Of a stretch of 64,000 bases of DNA, positions 35,596 through 44,442 are shown piece by piece; positions within the stretch are counted from its first letter, which is position 1; each line of letters starts with the position of its first letter. The DNA comes from Pseudomonas fluorescens (lineage in GTDB: Bacteria > Pseudomonadota > Gammaproteobacteria > Pseudomonadales > Pseudomonadaceae): positions 62,001-126,000 of the forward strand of contig NZ_CABVIY010000008.1 in assembly GCF_902498195.1 (NCBI RefSeq). Reading direction: 5' to 3'. Below the pieces are notes generated by a model that was not told where the DNA came from, did no database searches, and was given only the letters and a program-made list of their open reading frames with translations. The position numbers were made by a program, and so were the translations under genes.

Positions 35596-36533
35596 TCGTG
35601 ACCTGCCTCGCCGTAGACCGCTTTCAAGATTTCGGCGGCACCCTGGCTCAAAAGGTCTTCGGCCACTCGCACCCCCAGGGCTTCGGCGTCACCACGCGGC
35701 GCACGCGCCTGGGCACTGAGCAGCAGGCCACCGCCCGGATCACCCACCAGGCCGCGCAACCAGACCTGTTCGCCCTCAAGCACGGCGTAGCAGGCGATGG
35801 GAACCTGGCAGCCACCATTGAGGTGTTTGTTCAGGGCTCGTTCGGCCGTCACGCGCGTGGCGGTGTCCTGGTGATGCAACGGCGCCAGCAGTGCATGAAT
35901 TTCGCTGTCGGCACTGCGGCATTCGATCCCCACCGCGCCCTGGCCACCGGCCGGCAGGCTGTCGTCGACACTGATGGCCGAGGTGATGCGATCTTCAAAG
36001 CCCAGCCGGATCAAACCGGCGGACGCGAGGATGATGGCGTCGTATTCGCCGGCATCGAGCTTGGCCAGGCGAGTGTTGACGTTGCCGCGCAGGAAGCGGA
36101 TTTCCAGGTCCGGGCGACGGGTCAGCAACTGGGCCTGGCGACGCAGGCTCGACGTGCCGACAATGCTGCCGGGCGGCAACGCTTCCAGGCTGGCATAGGT
36201 ATTGGAGACGAAGGCATCGCGCGGGTCTTCGCGCTCGCAGATGCAGAACAGGCCAAGGCCTTCGGGGAAGTCCATCGGCACGTCTTTCATGGAATGCACG
36301 GCGATGTCGGCTTCGTTTTCCAGCAGCGCGGTTTCCAGTTCCTTGACGAACAAGCCCTTGCCGCCGATTTTCGACAATGGCGAGTCGAGCAGCTTGTCGC
36401 CGCGACTGACCATCGGGACCAGCGTCACGAGCAGGCCGGGATGGGCCTCTTCCAGACGGGCTTTGACGTATTCGGCCTGCCACAGGGCGAGAGCACTTTT
36501 GCGGGTGGCGATGCGGATTTGGCGAGAGGACAT
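35592..36533 (-). CDS. hemC: Hydroxymethylbilane synthase (porphobilinogen deaminase)
   Basis: This 313-residue enzyme polymerises four porphobilinogens. The dipyrromethane cofactor cysteine is in NGGCQVPIACYA (about residues 238-249). The catalytic Asp lies in the block AVHSMKDVPMDFPEGL (about 78-93), and arginines in GTSSLRRQAQLLTRRPDL (about 126-143) bind substrate. Length matches E. coli HemC (313). It is the first gene of the hem operon, 138 bp downstream of algR on the same strand. Confidence 0.97.
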   Translation of the reverse strand: MSSRQIRIATRKSALALWQAEYVKARLEEAHPGLLVTLVPMVSRGDKLLDSPLSKIGGKGLFVKELETALLENEADIAVHSMKDVPMDFPEGLGLFCICEREDPRDAFVSNTYASLEALPPGSIVGTSSLRRQAQLLTRRPDLEIRFLRGNVNTRLAKLDAGEYDAIILASAGLIRLGFEDRITSAISVDDSLPAGGQGAVGIECRSADSEIHALLAPLHHQDTATRVTAERALNKHLNGGCQVPIACYAVLEGEQVWLRGLVGDPGGGLLLSAQARAPRGDAEALGVRVAEDLLSQGAAEILKAVYGEAGHE

Positions 36534-36671
36534 GGATCAATCCGTACTGAATAGATACGGCGGATGATAACAGCTCAGCCAAATCCACTTTGACTTGTAT
36601 CAGAAACTACTCGGCCTCCCTGGCCCCGGATCTCCGGCAATCGGGTGTGAAAATCGCCTGCGACCAGCGAT

Positions 36672-37418
36672 TTAAAGCTGCTGCATCATTTTCCGTACGC
36701 CGGCCACATGACGCCGGCTGACGATCAATGCGTCGCCGTTGAGGCCTTTGAGGAATAGCTGGAAATGCCCCAGGGGCGTTCGCTGCAAGCGTTCGATGCG
36801 CTCTCGGGCGACCAGTGCGTTGCGGTGGATGCGCACGAAACGGTCACCAAATTCGTCTTCAAGGGCTTTGAGCGGCTCATCGAGCAGCACTTCGCCGGCT
36901 TCGTGGCGCAAGGTCACGTATTTGTGGTCGGCGATAAAGTAGACCACCTGATCCAGTGGAATCAGTTCGATCCCTTTACGGGTGCGTGCGCTGATATGGC
37001 TGCGGGGGCCGCTGCCACTTTCGGCGGCCGGACGCGTCAGGGCCGCGAGTTGAACACGGTTGGGGCGCTCGGCTTTTTTTAACGCGTCATGTAAATGTTC
37101 AGTTCTCACCGGTTTCACCAGATAGCCTACGGCGCTGGCCTGCAAGGCTTCCACGGCAAATTCATCGGGTCCTGTGCAAAACACCACGGCGGGCGGGGTT
37201 TCGCGCTCGCACAATCGCGCGGCCACTTGCAGGCCATCGAGGCCTGGCATGCGGATATCGAGCAACACGATATCCGGCTTGTGGCTGTCGATCAGTGCCA
37301 ACGCTTCTTCGCCGTTCGTGGCGCTGGGCTCCAGGACACTGTATCCCTCGAGTTCGCCAACCATTCGGCTCAGGCGCTCGCGGGCAAGGGGGTCGTCATC
37401 AACGATCAGGACATTCAT
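36672..37418 (-). CDS. algR: AlgR, LytTR-type response regulator
   Basis: A 248-residue regulator, the same length as P. aeruginosa AlgR. The N-terminal receiver has the acidic pocket (VDDD, residues 6-9), the phospho-acceptor Asp54 (VLLDIRMPG) and the conserved Lys in YLVKPVRTEH. The C-terminal LytTR DNA-binding domain includes ALEDEFGDRFVRIHRNALVA. AlgR controls alginate, type IV pilus and cyanide genes in P. aeruginosa, partly by phosphorylation from the kinase AlgZ/FimS. Here the ATG overlaps the stop of a short upstream ORF that looks like the tail of AlgZ, and no intact kinase is present. Confidence 0.96.
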   Translation of the reverse strand: MNVLIVDDDPLARERLSRMVGELEGYSVLEPSATNGEEALALIDSHKPDIVLLDIRMPGLDGLQVAARLCERETPPAVVFCTGPDEFAVEALQASAVGYLVKPVRTEHLHDALKKAERPNRVQLAALTRPAAESGSGPRSHISARTRKGIELIPLDQVVYFIADHKYVTLRHEAGEVLLDEPLKALEDEFGDRFVRIHRNALVARERIERLQRTPLGHFQLFLKGLNGDALIVSRRHVAGVRKMMQQL

Positions 37419-37735
37419 ATTGCGCTGGATTCCTGCGTGAGTCTCGCACAAGGATAGCGTAGACAGGTGAAGTGACGTCCGTCACCGCGATCCACGCTAA
37501 GACTAGCGCGAGCGTCAAAAAGTGCCGCTCGTCCGACGGCTAAATTTTCATACGCCGGGTAATTGGCGGCCCAGGCCCGCTTTGGCGACACATCGCCACA
37601 GGGTTTGCTGATACGCAATATGGACACCCCTCTTCTTATAGTCCGCTTGCGCACCGAGAAGTGCGCCGATCCTTCTGTCCAACTGTAGACGGTTGCCGGG
37701 ACGATATTGCTCAATTGGAAAATATCGTTGTGCAA
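37415..37735 (-). pseudogene. algZ: Remnant of algZ/fimS sensor kinase (C-terminal fragment)
   Basis: A 106-residue reading frame ends in an ATGA overlap with algR. From about residue 36 (37630) to the end it resembles the last 70 residues of LytS/AlgZ-type kinases as I remember them. It has ILRISKP in place of the ISNP strand, then YENLAVGRAALFDARASLSV in place of the ENVRxRLxxLF helix with A-x-L-x-V, and DGRHFTCLRYPCARL matching the terminal FTxRLRYPYR. The histidine box, N-box and membrane domain are missing; only 454 bp separate algR from argH where a gene of about 1 kb would fit. The first 35 residues look unrelated. It may still be translated and couple ribosomes to algR, but it cannot be a kinase. 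The homology is from memory and needs alignment. Confidence 0.65.
37701..37728. repeat. 8-bp perfect dyad in the algR-argH intergenic region
   Basis: ACGATATT (37701-37708) and AATATCGT (37721-37728) form a perfect inverted repeat around 12 AT-rich bases. It overlaps the start of the algZ remnant and lies 145 bp before argH. The centre-to-centre spacing of 20 bp, about two helical turns, suits an operator; the protein is unknown. Confidence 0.5.
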
Positions 37736-37872
37736 ATACGCCCGGACTTGCGCCGGGCCTGCGCCCGCGCCCGGAAAAACCAGTCGACCAGTGTCAGCGA
37801 CAGGGTTGGCAACCCTGTTATTATCCGCCGCAGTTTCAACGCCATCTTTTTTCAGCCGATACGAGCGAATTC

Positions 37873-39267
37873 ATGAGCACTGACAAGACCAATCAGTCCT
37901 GGGGCGGCCGCTTCAGTGAACCCGTCGACGCCTTCGTCGCCCGCTTCACCGCCTCCGTCACCTTCGACCAGCGCCTGTATCGCCACGACATCATGGGTTC
38001 GATCGCCCACGCCACCATGCTGGCCAAGGTCGGTGTGCTGACCGATGCCGAGCGCGACAGCATCATCGATGGCCTGAAGACCATCCAGGGTGAAATCGAA
38101 GCTGGCCAGTTCGACTGGCGCGTCGACCTCGAAGACGTGCACATGAACATCGAGGCGCGCCTGACCGACCGGATCGGCGTGACCGGTAAAAAGCTGCACA
38201 CCGGCCGCAGCCGTAACGACCAGGTCGCCACCGACATCCGCCTGTGGCTGCGCGACGAAATCGACCTGATCCTGGGCGAAATCACCCGCCTGCAAAAAGG
38301 CTTGCTGGAACAGGCCGAGCGCGAAGCGGGCAGCATCATGCCGGGCTTCACCCACCTGCAAACCGCGCAGCCGGTGACCTTCGGGCACCACATGCTGGCC
38401 TGGTTCGAAATGCTCAGCCGCGACTACGAGCGCCTCGTCGACTGCCGCAAGCGCACCAACCGCATGCCACTGGGCAGCGCCGCGCTGGCCGGCACCACCT
38501 ACCCGATCGACCGCGAATACACCGCCCGGCTGCTGGGCTTCGACGCGGTCGGCGGCAACTCGCTGGACAACGTGTCCGATCGCGACTTCGCCATCGAATT
38601 CTGCTCCGCCGCGAGCATTGCGATGATGCACCTGTCGCGGTTCTCCGAGGAGCTGGTGTTGTGGACCAGCGCGCAATTCCAGTTCATCGATCTGCCGGAC
38701 CGTTTCTGCACCGGCAGCTCGATCATGCCGCAAAAGAAAAACCCGGACGTGCCGGAGCTGGTGCGTGGCAAATCCGGTCGTGTATTCGGCGCGTTGATGG
38801 GCCTGCTGACCCTGATGAAAGGCCAGCCCCTGGCCTACAACAAGGACAACCAGGAAGACAAGGAGCCGCTGTTCGACGCCGCCGATACCCTGCGCGATTC
38901 GCTGCGCGCCTTTGCCGACATGATCCCGGCGATCAAGCCCAAGCACGCCATGATGCGCGAAGCGGCCCTGCGCGGTTTCTCCACCGCCACCGACCTGGCC
39001 GACTACCTGGTGCGCCGTGGCCTGCCGTTCCGTGATTGCCACGAGATCGTTGGCCATGCCGTGAAATACGGTGTGGAAAGCGGCAAGGACCTGGCGGAAA
39101 TGAGCCTGGAAGAACTGCGCAAGTTCAGCGACCAGATCGATCAGGACGTGTTTGCCGTATTGACCCTGGAAGGTTCGGTCAACGCCCGTGACCACATTGG
39201 CGGGACGGCGCCAGCGCAGGTGAAGGCTGCTGTAGCCCGCGGCCAGGCCCTGCTCGCCAGCCGCTAA
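37873..39267 (+). CDS. argH: Argininosuccinate lyase
   Basis: A 464-residue enzyme that splits argininosuccinate to arginine and fumarate, the last step of arginine synthesis. The fumarase/aspartase superfamily signature GSSIMPQKKNPDVPE is near residues 279-293 and carries the catalytic serine. HTGRSRNDQVATD is near 107-119 and MPGFTHLQTAQP near 156-167. Length is standard. The ATG follows GAGCG. Upstream in its leader lies a set of competing GC-rich hairpins (37740-37774). It is transcribed away from algR. Confidence 0.97.
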   Translation: MSTDKTNQSWGGRFSEPVDAFVARFTASVTFDQRLYRHDIMGSIAHATMLAKVGVLTDAERDSIIDGLKTIQGEIEAGQFDWRVDLEDVHMNIEARLTDRIGVTGKKLHTGRSRNDQVATDIRLWLRDEIDLILGEITRLQKGLLEQAEREAGSIMPGFTHLQTAQPVTFGHHMLAWFEMLSRDYERLVDCRKRTNRMPLGSAALAGTTYPIDREYTARLLGFDAVGGNSLDNVSDRDFAIEFCSAASIAMMHLSRFSEELVLWTSAQFQFIDLPDRFCTGSSIMPQKKNPDVPELVRGKSGRVFGALMGLLTLMKGQPLAYNKDNQEDKEPLFDAADTLRDSLRAFADMIPAIKPKHAMMREAALRGFSTATDLADYLVRRGLPFRDCHEIVGHAVKYGVESGKDLAEMSLEELRKFSDQIDQDVFAVLTLEGSVNARDHIGGTAPAQVKAAVARGQALLASR

Positions 39268-39277
39268 ATCGCCAAAA

Positions 39278-39355
39278 GCTTCGCGAGCAAGCCTGCTCCC
39301 ACATTGGATGGTGTTCACACATCAAACCATGTGGGAGCGGGCTTGTTCGCGAAAG
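39278..39355. repeat. REP pair, family B (REPIN-like)
   Basis: Inverted units CTTCGCGAGCAAGCCTGCTC and GAGCGGGCTTGTTCGCGAAA with a 20-base centre. Each copy has one substitution (CCTGC, TTGTTC) from the family norm. It lies 11 bases after the argH stop. Confidence 0.95.
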
Positions 39356-39378
39356 CACTCCCAAGATCGCTACAAAAC

Positions 39379-40038
39379 CTACTTCTTGGACGCGACCATG
39401 GCCATGAACGCCGGCATCGCCGCTTCCTTGTCCGCCGCGACCCGCTGAACGTTCGGATTCTGCTCCAGTCGCGCCAGCAACGCCTTGGCCGCCGGCATTT
39501 CAGCCAACAGGTCGATATCAAACAGCTTTTTCGCCACCCCACAGGCCAACGGCACGCTGTACAGGAAGTACAGATCCGCCACGCTCAGACTGTCGCCGGC
39601 CACGTAAGGGCTGAATTTGCCGTGCCGTGCCAACGAGGCAAAACCCAGCAGCAACTCGGCCTTGGTCTTTTCCTTGATCGCATCCGGTAGCGTCATGCCG
39701 AAAAACGCTTCGGGATAACAGGCACGGGCCGGCAGTTCGATGTACAACTCGATTTCCTTGGCCAGGGCCAGCACCTGTGCCCGCTCAAAAGGATCGCCCG
39801 GCAGCAGCGGCGTGCCCTTCTGGCTTTGCTCGATGTATTCGAGAATCACACTGGTTTCATTGATGAAACCCTGCTCGACACCCAAGACCGGCACCTTGCC
39901 GCGCGGGCTGATGGCCAACGCTTCGGCGCTCTGGCCGGCGTAAAACGGTACTTCCTCAAACGGCAGTCCCTTTTCCAGCAGCGCCAGCTTGACCATGTTG
40001 TAGTAGTTGCTGACGGAAAATCCATAAAGCTTGAGCAT
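39379..40038 (-). CDS. Glutathione S-transferase family protein
   Basis: A 219-residue cytosolic protein with an N-terminal thioredoxin-like domain (MLKLYGFSVSNYYNMVKLAL; substrate strand with ETSVILEYIEQ near 64-74) and an all-helical C domain (GDSLSVADLYFLYSVPLACG near 160-179). The start was chosen by GGAGG seven bases upstream; the longer frame adds 46 residues of low quality. The catalytic Ser/Tyr near residues 9-12 is plausible. Substrate unknown. It diverges from the small acidic protein gene that follows. Confidence 0.92.
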   Translation of the reverse strand: MLKLYGFSVSNYYNMVKLALLEKGLPFEEVPFYAGQSAEALAISPRGKVPVLGVEQGFINETSVILEYIEQSQKGTPLLPGDPFERAQVLALAKEIELYIELPARACYPEAFFGMTLPDAIKEKTKAELLLGFASLARHGKFSPYVAGDSLSVADLYFLYSVPLACGVAKKLFDIDLLAEMPAAKALLARLEQNPNVQRVAADKEAAMPAFMAMVASKK

Positions 40039-40163
40039 CACATAGCCTCCAGGCCGTGCAGGGGTTGGCAGTGCCCTGTTATAGAACGCCATCGGTATTC
40101 TCGCCAGCAGCATCACGGCCTTGAATGCAGGTAAACTGGCCGTCTTTCCTAGAGGAGCCTGCC

Positions 40164-40460
40164 ATGAGCGAGCCAACCCCCGGCACCAACCAAGATGATC
40201 TCGATGACGAAGAATTCGCCGAGAACACGCTGATCGAAGCCATCGAGAACCAGATCGAAAGCGACAACCCGCCAGCGGCCAAGGCGACCTTCAACAAGCT
40301 GACCTTGGTAGGCTACGAGCGGGAGGAAATCCTCAACCTGATGGCCCACGTTCTCGCGGTAGAAATCGACGCGATCCTCGAAGAAGACCGCGCGTTCAAC
40401 ACCGAATGGTACGAAGCCGCCTTGCGTGCACTGCCCGAACTGCCACCAGAAAAGAAATAA
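40164..40460 (+). CDS. Small acidic conserved hypothetical protein
   Basis: A 98-residue cytosolic, very acidic protein starting MSEPTPGTNQDDLDDEEFAE, with a helical centre (NKLTLVGYEREEILNLMAHV) and a C-terminal stretch AALRALPELPPEKK. The ATG follows AGAGGAG, a strong ribosome site, and codon use fits the neighbours, so I take it as real. I do not recognise a named domain. It stands alone between the GST gene and a REP pair. Confidence 0.8.
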   Translation: MSEPTPGTNQDDLDDEEFAENTLIEAIENQIESDNPPAAKATFNKLTLVGYEREEILNLMAHVLAVEIDAILEEDRAFNTEWYEAALRALPELPPEKK

Positions 40461-40477
40461 GCCACACCCCCACCCCA

Positions 40478-40578
40478 TGTAGGAGCGAGCATGCTCGCGA
40501 AAAACCAGAGATCACCACCGGCCTCTGTTTTTACGCGCAATCGTTCACGACCATCGCGAGCAGAGCTCGCCCCTACAG
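40478..40578. repeat. REP pair, variant class C
   Basis: Two inverted units of a related but different sequence: TGTAGGAGCGAGCATGCTCG-CGAA on the left and TCGCGAGCAGAGCTCGCCCC-TACA on the right, about 48 bases apart. The inner loop is AGCATGCT on one side and AGAGCT on the other, so the two are not exact mirrors. Confidence 0.85.
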
Positions 40579-40706
40579 AAAACCACCCGGAATCCGGGGA
40601 ATGCATCGCCCGGCGAAAAAAGGCTGTCGCGAGCACTGGACATGCCGCACCAGCGGGTTCACCTTAGGGGCGCTGTCGTCCAATTCCTAGAAAGTCTGGA
40701 GTCCTT

Positions 40707-40952
40707 ATGTCGCTTACCCCTGAGCTGGTTGCCGAACTGGAAATCCTCGCACTCTTCAACCTGGACAGTTCCCAGGAAGGCCTGAAAATTCATCAGACCG
40801 CTGCCCCGAAAGCCATTGCCGCCGCCCAACGCCTGTACGAAAAAGAACTGATTGACCAGCCTGATGGTGGTTATCTGACCAGCCTGGGTCGTGATGCCGC
40901 GCAAAATGTACAAACCGTGCTCACTATTCTGAAAGCCGAAGAAACAGCCTGA
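40707..40952 (+). CDS. TIGR02647 family small protein
   Basis: An 81-residue protein that I place in TIGR02647. It begins MSLTPELVAELEILALFNLD, and the second half (AAQRLYEKELIDQPDGGYLT, SLGRDAAQNVQTVLTIL) resembles a winged-helix DNA-binding unit. The ATG follows CTGGAG. It lies 190 bp before cyaA on the same strand. Its function is unknown to me; small size and fold suggest a DNA-binding role. Confidence 0.82.
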   Translation: MSLTPELVAELEILALFNLDSSQEGLKIHQTAAPKAIAAAQRLYEKELIDQPDGGYLTSLGRDAAQNVQTVLTILKAEETA

Positions 40953-41143
40953 ATTCCAGCGCATCGCCCACGGAAACCCCGGCACGGGATTTCCGCGGGC
41001 ACTCTCTGCGGCCTGGCGTCGCCATGTGATCTAAATCTGACGCCAGAAAAACAAAATCAGCTTAAGTATCCCAGGTACGAGACGCTAAACTTCCCTCACC
41101 TGAGAGTCCCTGTGTCCGAGCCTGCGAGCCGGTTAGAGCTGAC

Positions 41144-43987
41144 ATGACCCGCACCCACGAAATTCGCCCCGATCTGGACGAGGGAATCGATCGCAAGGTT
41201 CTCAGCCAGCTGCGCGCACGTTTTCTGAAGCTCAACGAAGGCCGCATGGCGCGCGCCATGGAGGGTTTGTCGACCCGCCAGCAAGGGGTGCTCAACCTCC
41301 TGCCGCTGTTTTTCCACGTCAATCACCCGCTGTTGCCGGGTTACGTATCGGGCAGCACGCCGGCCGGGGTGTCGAACTTCGAGCCGGACGCCAACGTCCT
41401 CGCCGAAGCCCAGCGCCTGACCCGCTCGTTTTCCTACAAGCCACGCCACGGCAGCAACCCGCCACGCCCGATCCATGGCCTGTTCCTGATGGGCAGCCTC
41501 GGCACCCTGGCCCAGGCCGACCAGAGCGATATGGACGTGTGGGTGTGTCACGCAGGCGACTTGAGTGAGCAGGAGCTCACCGAACTACGCAAGAAGTGCC
41601 ATTTGCTGGAATCCTGGGCCGCCAGCCAGGGCGCGGAAGCCCACTTCTTCCTGATCGACACCGCGCGCTTCGTTCTGGGGGAGCGCGACAATCAGCTCAG
41701 TTCCGAAAATTGCGGCACGACCCAGCACTATCTGTTGCTGGACGAGTTCTACCGCACCGCAATCTGGCTGGCCGGGCGCACGCCCATCTGGTGGCTGGTG
41801 CCGGTCTATGAAGAAGCCAATTACGACCGCTACACCCACACGCTGATTTCCAAGCGCTTCATCCGCGCCGACGAAGCGCTCGACCTGGGGCATCTGGCAT
41901 TCATTCCGCCCGGGGAGTTTATCGGCGCCGGGCTCTGGCAGTTATTCAAAGGCATCGAGTCACCTTACAAATCGGTGCTCAAGCTGTTGTTGACCGAGGT
42001 GTATGCCAGCGAACATCCCAAGGTCCAGTGCCTGAGCCTGCGCTTCAAGCAAGCGGTGTTCGCCAACCGGCTCGACCTCGATGAGCTGGACCCCTACATC
42101 GTGGTTTACCGGCGCATCGAGGAATACCTGATTGCCCGCAACGAACCGGAACGCCTGGAACTGGTACGGCGCGCGCTGTACCTGAAGGTCAATCGCAAAC
42201 TCACCGGCCACAGCCGCAGCCAAAGCTGGCAGCGCTCGCTGCTTGAGCGCCTGGCCCACGAATGGCACTGGGATCATCGCCAACTGGCCCTGCTCGACAG
42301 CCGCAGCCAGTGGAAAGTCCGCCAGGTCAGCTCCGAACGCCGGGCCCTGGTCAACGAGCTGAATTACAGCTATCGCTTCCTGACCCAGTTTGCCCGCCAC
42401 GAACAAACCGTCAGCCTGATCAACAAACGCGACCTCAGCATATTGGGCCGACGCCTGTACGCCGCCTTCGAGCGCAAGGCGGACAAGGTCGAGTTCATTA
42501 ACCCGGGCATCGCCCCGGACCTGGCCGAAGACACCCTGACGCTGGTGCACGCGGCGAACAAGCAAGAAGCGGGGCCGTCACAGTGGGGCCTTTACAACGG
42601 CAGCCTGACCGCCCTTGAGTGGGAGCATTTCGCGCCCATCAAACGCAGCCGCCAATTACTTGAATTGCTTACCTGGTGCCACCGCAACGGCGTGATCGAC
42701 AGCAGCACCCGCCTGGCCCTGCACCCAGGCAGCAGCGACCTGAGCGAATTCGAACTGTTCAACCTGCTCGGCAGCCTGCAACAGAGTATTGCCCTGCCTC
42801 TGCCAACCGTCGCCGAAGAACCCCTCTTGCGGCCCAGTGTGCCCAGCGAAGTGCTGATCCTGGTCAACATCGGCGTGGATCCGCTCAAGCACCACCGTGA
42901 CCTGAACATCCTGATGACCACCGAGCGCACCGACTCCCTGAGTTACGCCGGTGTCAGGGAAAACCTGGTACTGACCCTGGACCAGGTCACGCTCAACAGC
43001 TGGAACGAAGTGCTGGTCAATCGCTTCGACGGCCCCCATGCCCTGCTCGACTGCCTGCGCGATTACCTCGGCAACCTGCCGGATGGTCCGCGGCAACCCC
43101 GGTTGCGCGTGCGTTGCTTCTGCCACAACCGTGCGCAGTTCATCGCCCAGCGTGTCGAAGACATCCTCGACACGGCGCAAAACCTGCTGCTGAGCAAACT
43201 CAATCACCGCTACCTGATTCAGGTCCAGCAGTACTACCACGTGCTGGAACTGGTGCCCGGCCAGGTCAAGCATGTCGCCCTGGCGACCTTGCCGGCGCTG
43301 GTCGACTACCTCAGCGAGGAGCGGGCGAGCTACAGCCCGCTGCACCTGGATCCGATGGCGCTGGAAGACCACGACCTCGCGCTGCTGTTGCCCATGGGCC
43401 AGCCGGAGTGCATTCAAGTGTTCTACCGGATCAACGAAGACCAGGCCGATCTGTACGTACTCGACGAGTTCAACGCCTTGTGGCGGCAGCATTTGCCGTG
43501 GCATGACGAGCAAAGCCTGCTGATGCCGCTGCAACGCTTCCTGCAATCGATCCAGTATCGGCGCGATGCCTTGCTGCCAATGGATGTGGCTCAGCCGCGG
43601 AGCCTGGACATCCTGTATTACCAGCTCCTGCCTTCCGGGACGGGCCGGGCACGCCGGGTCGACACCCGCCCGGCGCCGCAAACCCTGGGTAACAAACCCT
43701 TCTACGACGTACAGGCGATCGTCGGCAAGGCCGCACCAGGCAAGGTGCAGGTGACGCTGTATTGCAATCAGCGGGAGTTTTCTGAGCTGGAGCATGGCGA
43801 CCAACTGTTCAGTGTGGTCGCCCGGGAAATCGTCGAACAACGCCGCGAGACCCAACGCTACCGCTGCTACATCACCGACCTGGACCTTTCTGGCCTGCTC
43901 GGTGATGGTCAGGGCTCAAGCAATTTGTATCTGCGCTACAAGGCCGACCTGGAGCGCGCATTGAACGAGGCGCTCGAGCAGGTCTGA
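41144..43987 (+). CDS. cyaA: Class I adenylate cyclase
   Basis: A 947-residue enterobacterial-type cyclase that makes cAMP from ATP. The catalytic nucleotidyltransferase half has FLMGSLGTLAQADQSDMDVW (about residues 110-129), with the Gly-Ser and the two metal-binding aspartates, and VCHAGDLS after it. The C-terminal half is the regulatory region found in all class I enzymes. Length is higher than E. coli CyaA (848) but usual for Pseudomonas. In P. aeruginosa it is one of two main cAMP sources feeding Vfr. It is convergent with rnk, seven bases apart. Confidence 0.96.
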   Translation: MTRTHEIRPDLDEGIDRKVLSQLRARFLKLNEGRMARAMEGLSTRQQGVLNLLPLFFHVNHPLLPGYVSGSTPAGVSNFEPDANVLAEAQRLTRSFSYKPRHGSNPPRPIHGLFLMGSLGTLAQADQSDMDVWVCHAGDLSEQELTELRKKCHLLESWAASQGAEAHFFLIDTARFVLGERDNQLSSENCGTTQHYLLLDEFYRTAIWLAGRTPIWWLVPVYEEANYDRYTHTLISKRFIRADEALDLGHLAFIPPGEFIGAGLWQLFKGIESPYKSVLKLLLTEVYASEHPKVQCLSLRFKQAVFANRLDLDELDPYIVVYRRIEEYLIARNEPERLELVRRALYLKVNRKLTGHSRSQSWQRSLLERLAHEWHWDHRQLALLDSRSQWKVRQVSSERRALVNELNYSYRFLTQFARHEQTVSLINKRDLSILGRRLYAAFERKADKVEFINPGIAPDLAEDTLTLVHAANKQEAGPSQWGLYNGSLTALEWEHFAPIKRSRQLLELLTWCHRNGVIDSSTRLALHPGSSDLSEFELFNLLGSLQQSIALPLPTVAEEPLLRPSVPSEVLILVNIGVDPLKHHRDLNILMTTERTDSLSYAGVRENLVLTLDQVTLNSWNEVLVNRFDGPHALLDCLRDYLGNLPDGPRQPRLRVRCFCHNRAQFIAQRVEDILDTAQNLLLSKLNHRYLIQVQQYYHVLELVPGQVKHVALATLPALVDYLSEERASYSPLHLDPMALEDHDLALLLPMGQPECIQVFYRINEDQADLYVLDEFNALWRQHLPWHDEQSLLMPLQRFLQSIQYRRDALLPMDVAQPRSLDILYYQLLPSGTGRARRVDTRPAPQTLGNKPFYDVQAIVGKAAPGKVQVTLYCNQREFSELEHGDQLFSVVAREIVEQRRETQRYRCYITDLDLSGLLGDGQGSSNLYLRYKADLERALNEALEQV

Positions 43988-43994
43988 GCGGTCG

Positions 43995-44405
43995 TCACTC
44001 GGGGAAGTCGCCGCCGTGGGCTGGCTGCGATTCGACTTCAAGAAGCGTCAGTTTCAAGGTCTTGCCGCCGGGTGCCGGCCAGTCGATGTGCTGACCCACC
44101 TTCAGGCCAAGCAATGCACTGCCCACCGGCGCCAGGACGGAAATCCTGCCTTCGTCGGCATTGGCGTCCTTCGGATAAACCAGCGTCAGGTGATAGTCCT
44201 TGCCACTGCTCTCTTCTCGGCAGTGAACGCGCGAATTCATAGTCACGACATCGGCGGGCACTTCATCGTGACCGACCAGCGTATCGGCGCGGTCCAGCTC
44301 GGTTTGCAGCGCGATAACGCCCGGCAGCGTTTCGTCCAGGCTGTCGATCAGACGCTCCAGACGCTGAACGTCCAGACGGGTAAGGGTGATGGAAGGTGCG
44401 GTCAT
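43995..44405 (-). CDS. rnk: Rnk, nucleoside diphosphate kinase regulator
   Basis: A 136-residue protein with an N-terminal helical hairpin (ITLTRLDVQRLERLIDSLDE) and a C-terminal GreA/FKBP-like domain (ISVLAPVGSALLGLKVGQHI, about 86-105). Rnk binds RNA polymerase and was found as an Ndk regulator and a suppressor of algR2 in P. aeruginosa. The start MTAPSITLT was chosen for family length; AGGAG is twelve bases upstream, a little far, and the longer frame runs into the terminator. Its stop lies seven bases from cyaA. Confidence 0.93.
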   Translation of the reverse strand: MTAPSITLTRLDVQRLERLIDSLDETLPGVIALQTELDRADTLVGHDEVPADVVTMNSRVHCREESSGKDYHLTLVYPKDANADEGRISVLAPVGSALLGLKVGQHIDWPAPGGKTLKLTLLEVESQPAHGGDFPE

Positions 44406-44442
44406 GATCAGGGCAGACTCCTTTCTTCTGCACGAAAAAAGC

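Noticed and set aside
37693..37872. In-frame N-terminal extension of argH
   Set aside because: Sixty residues with no family similarity; the ATG at 37873 gives the standard length and N terminus.
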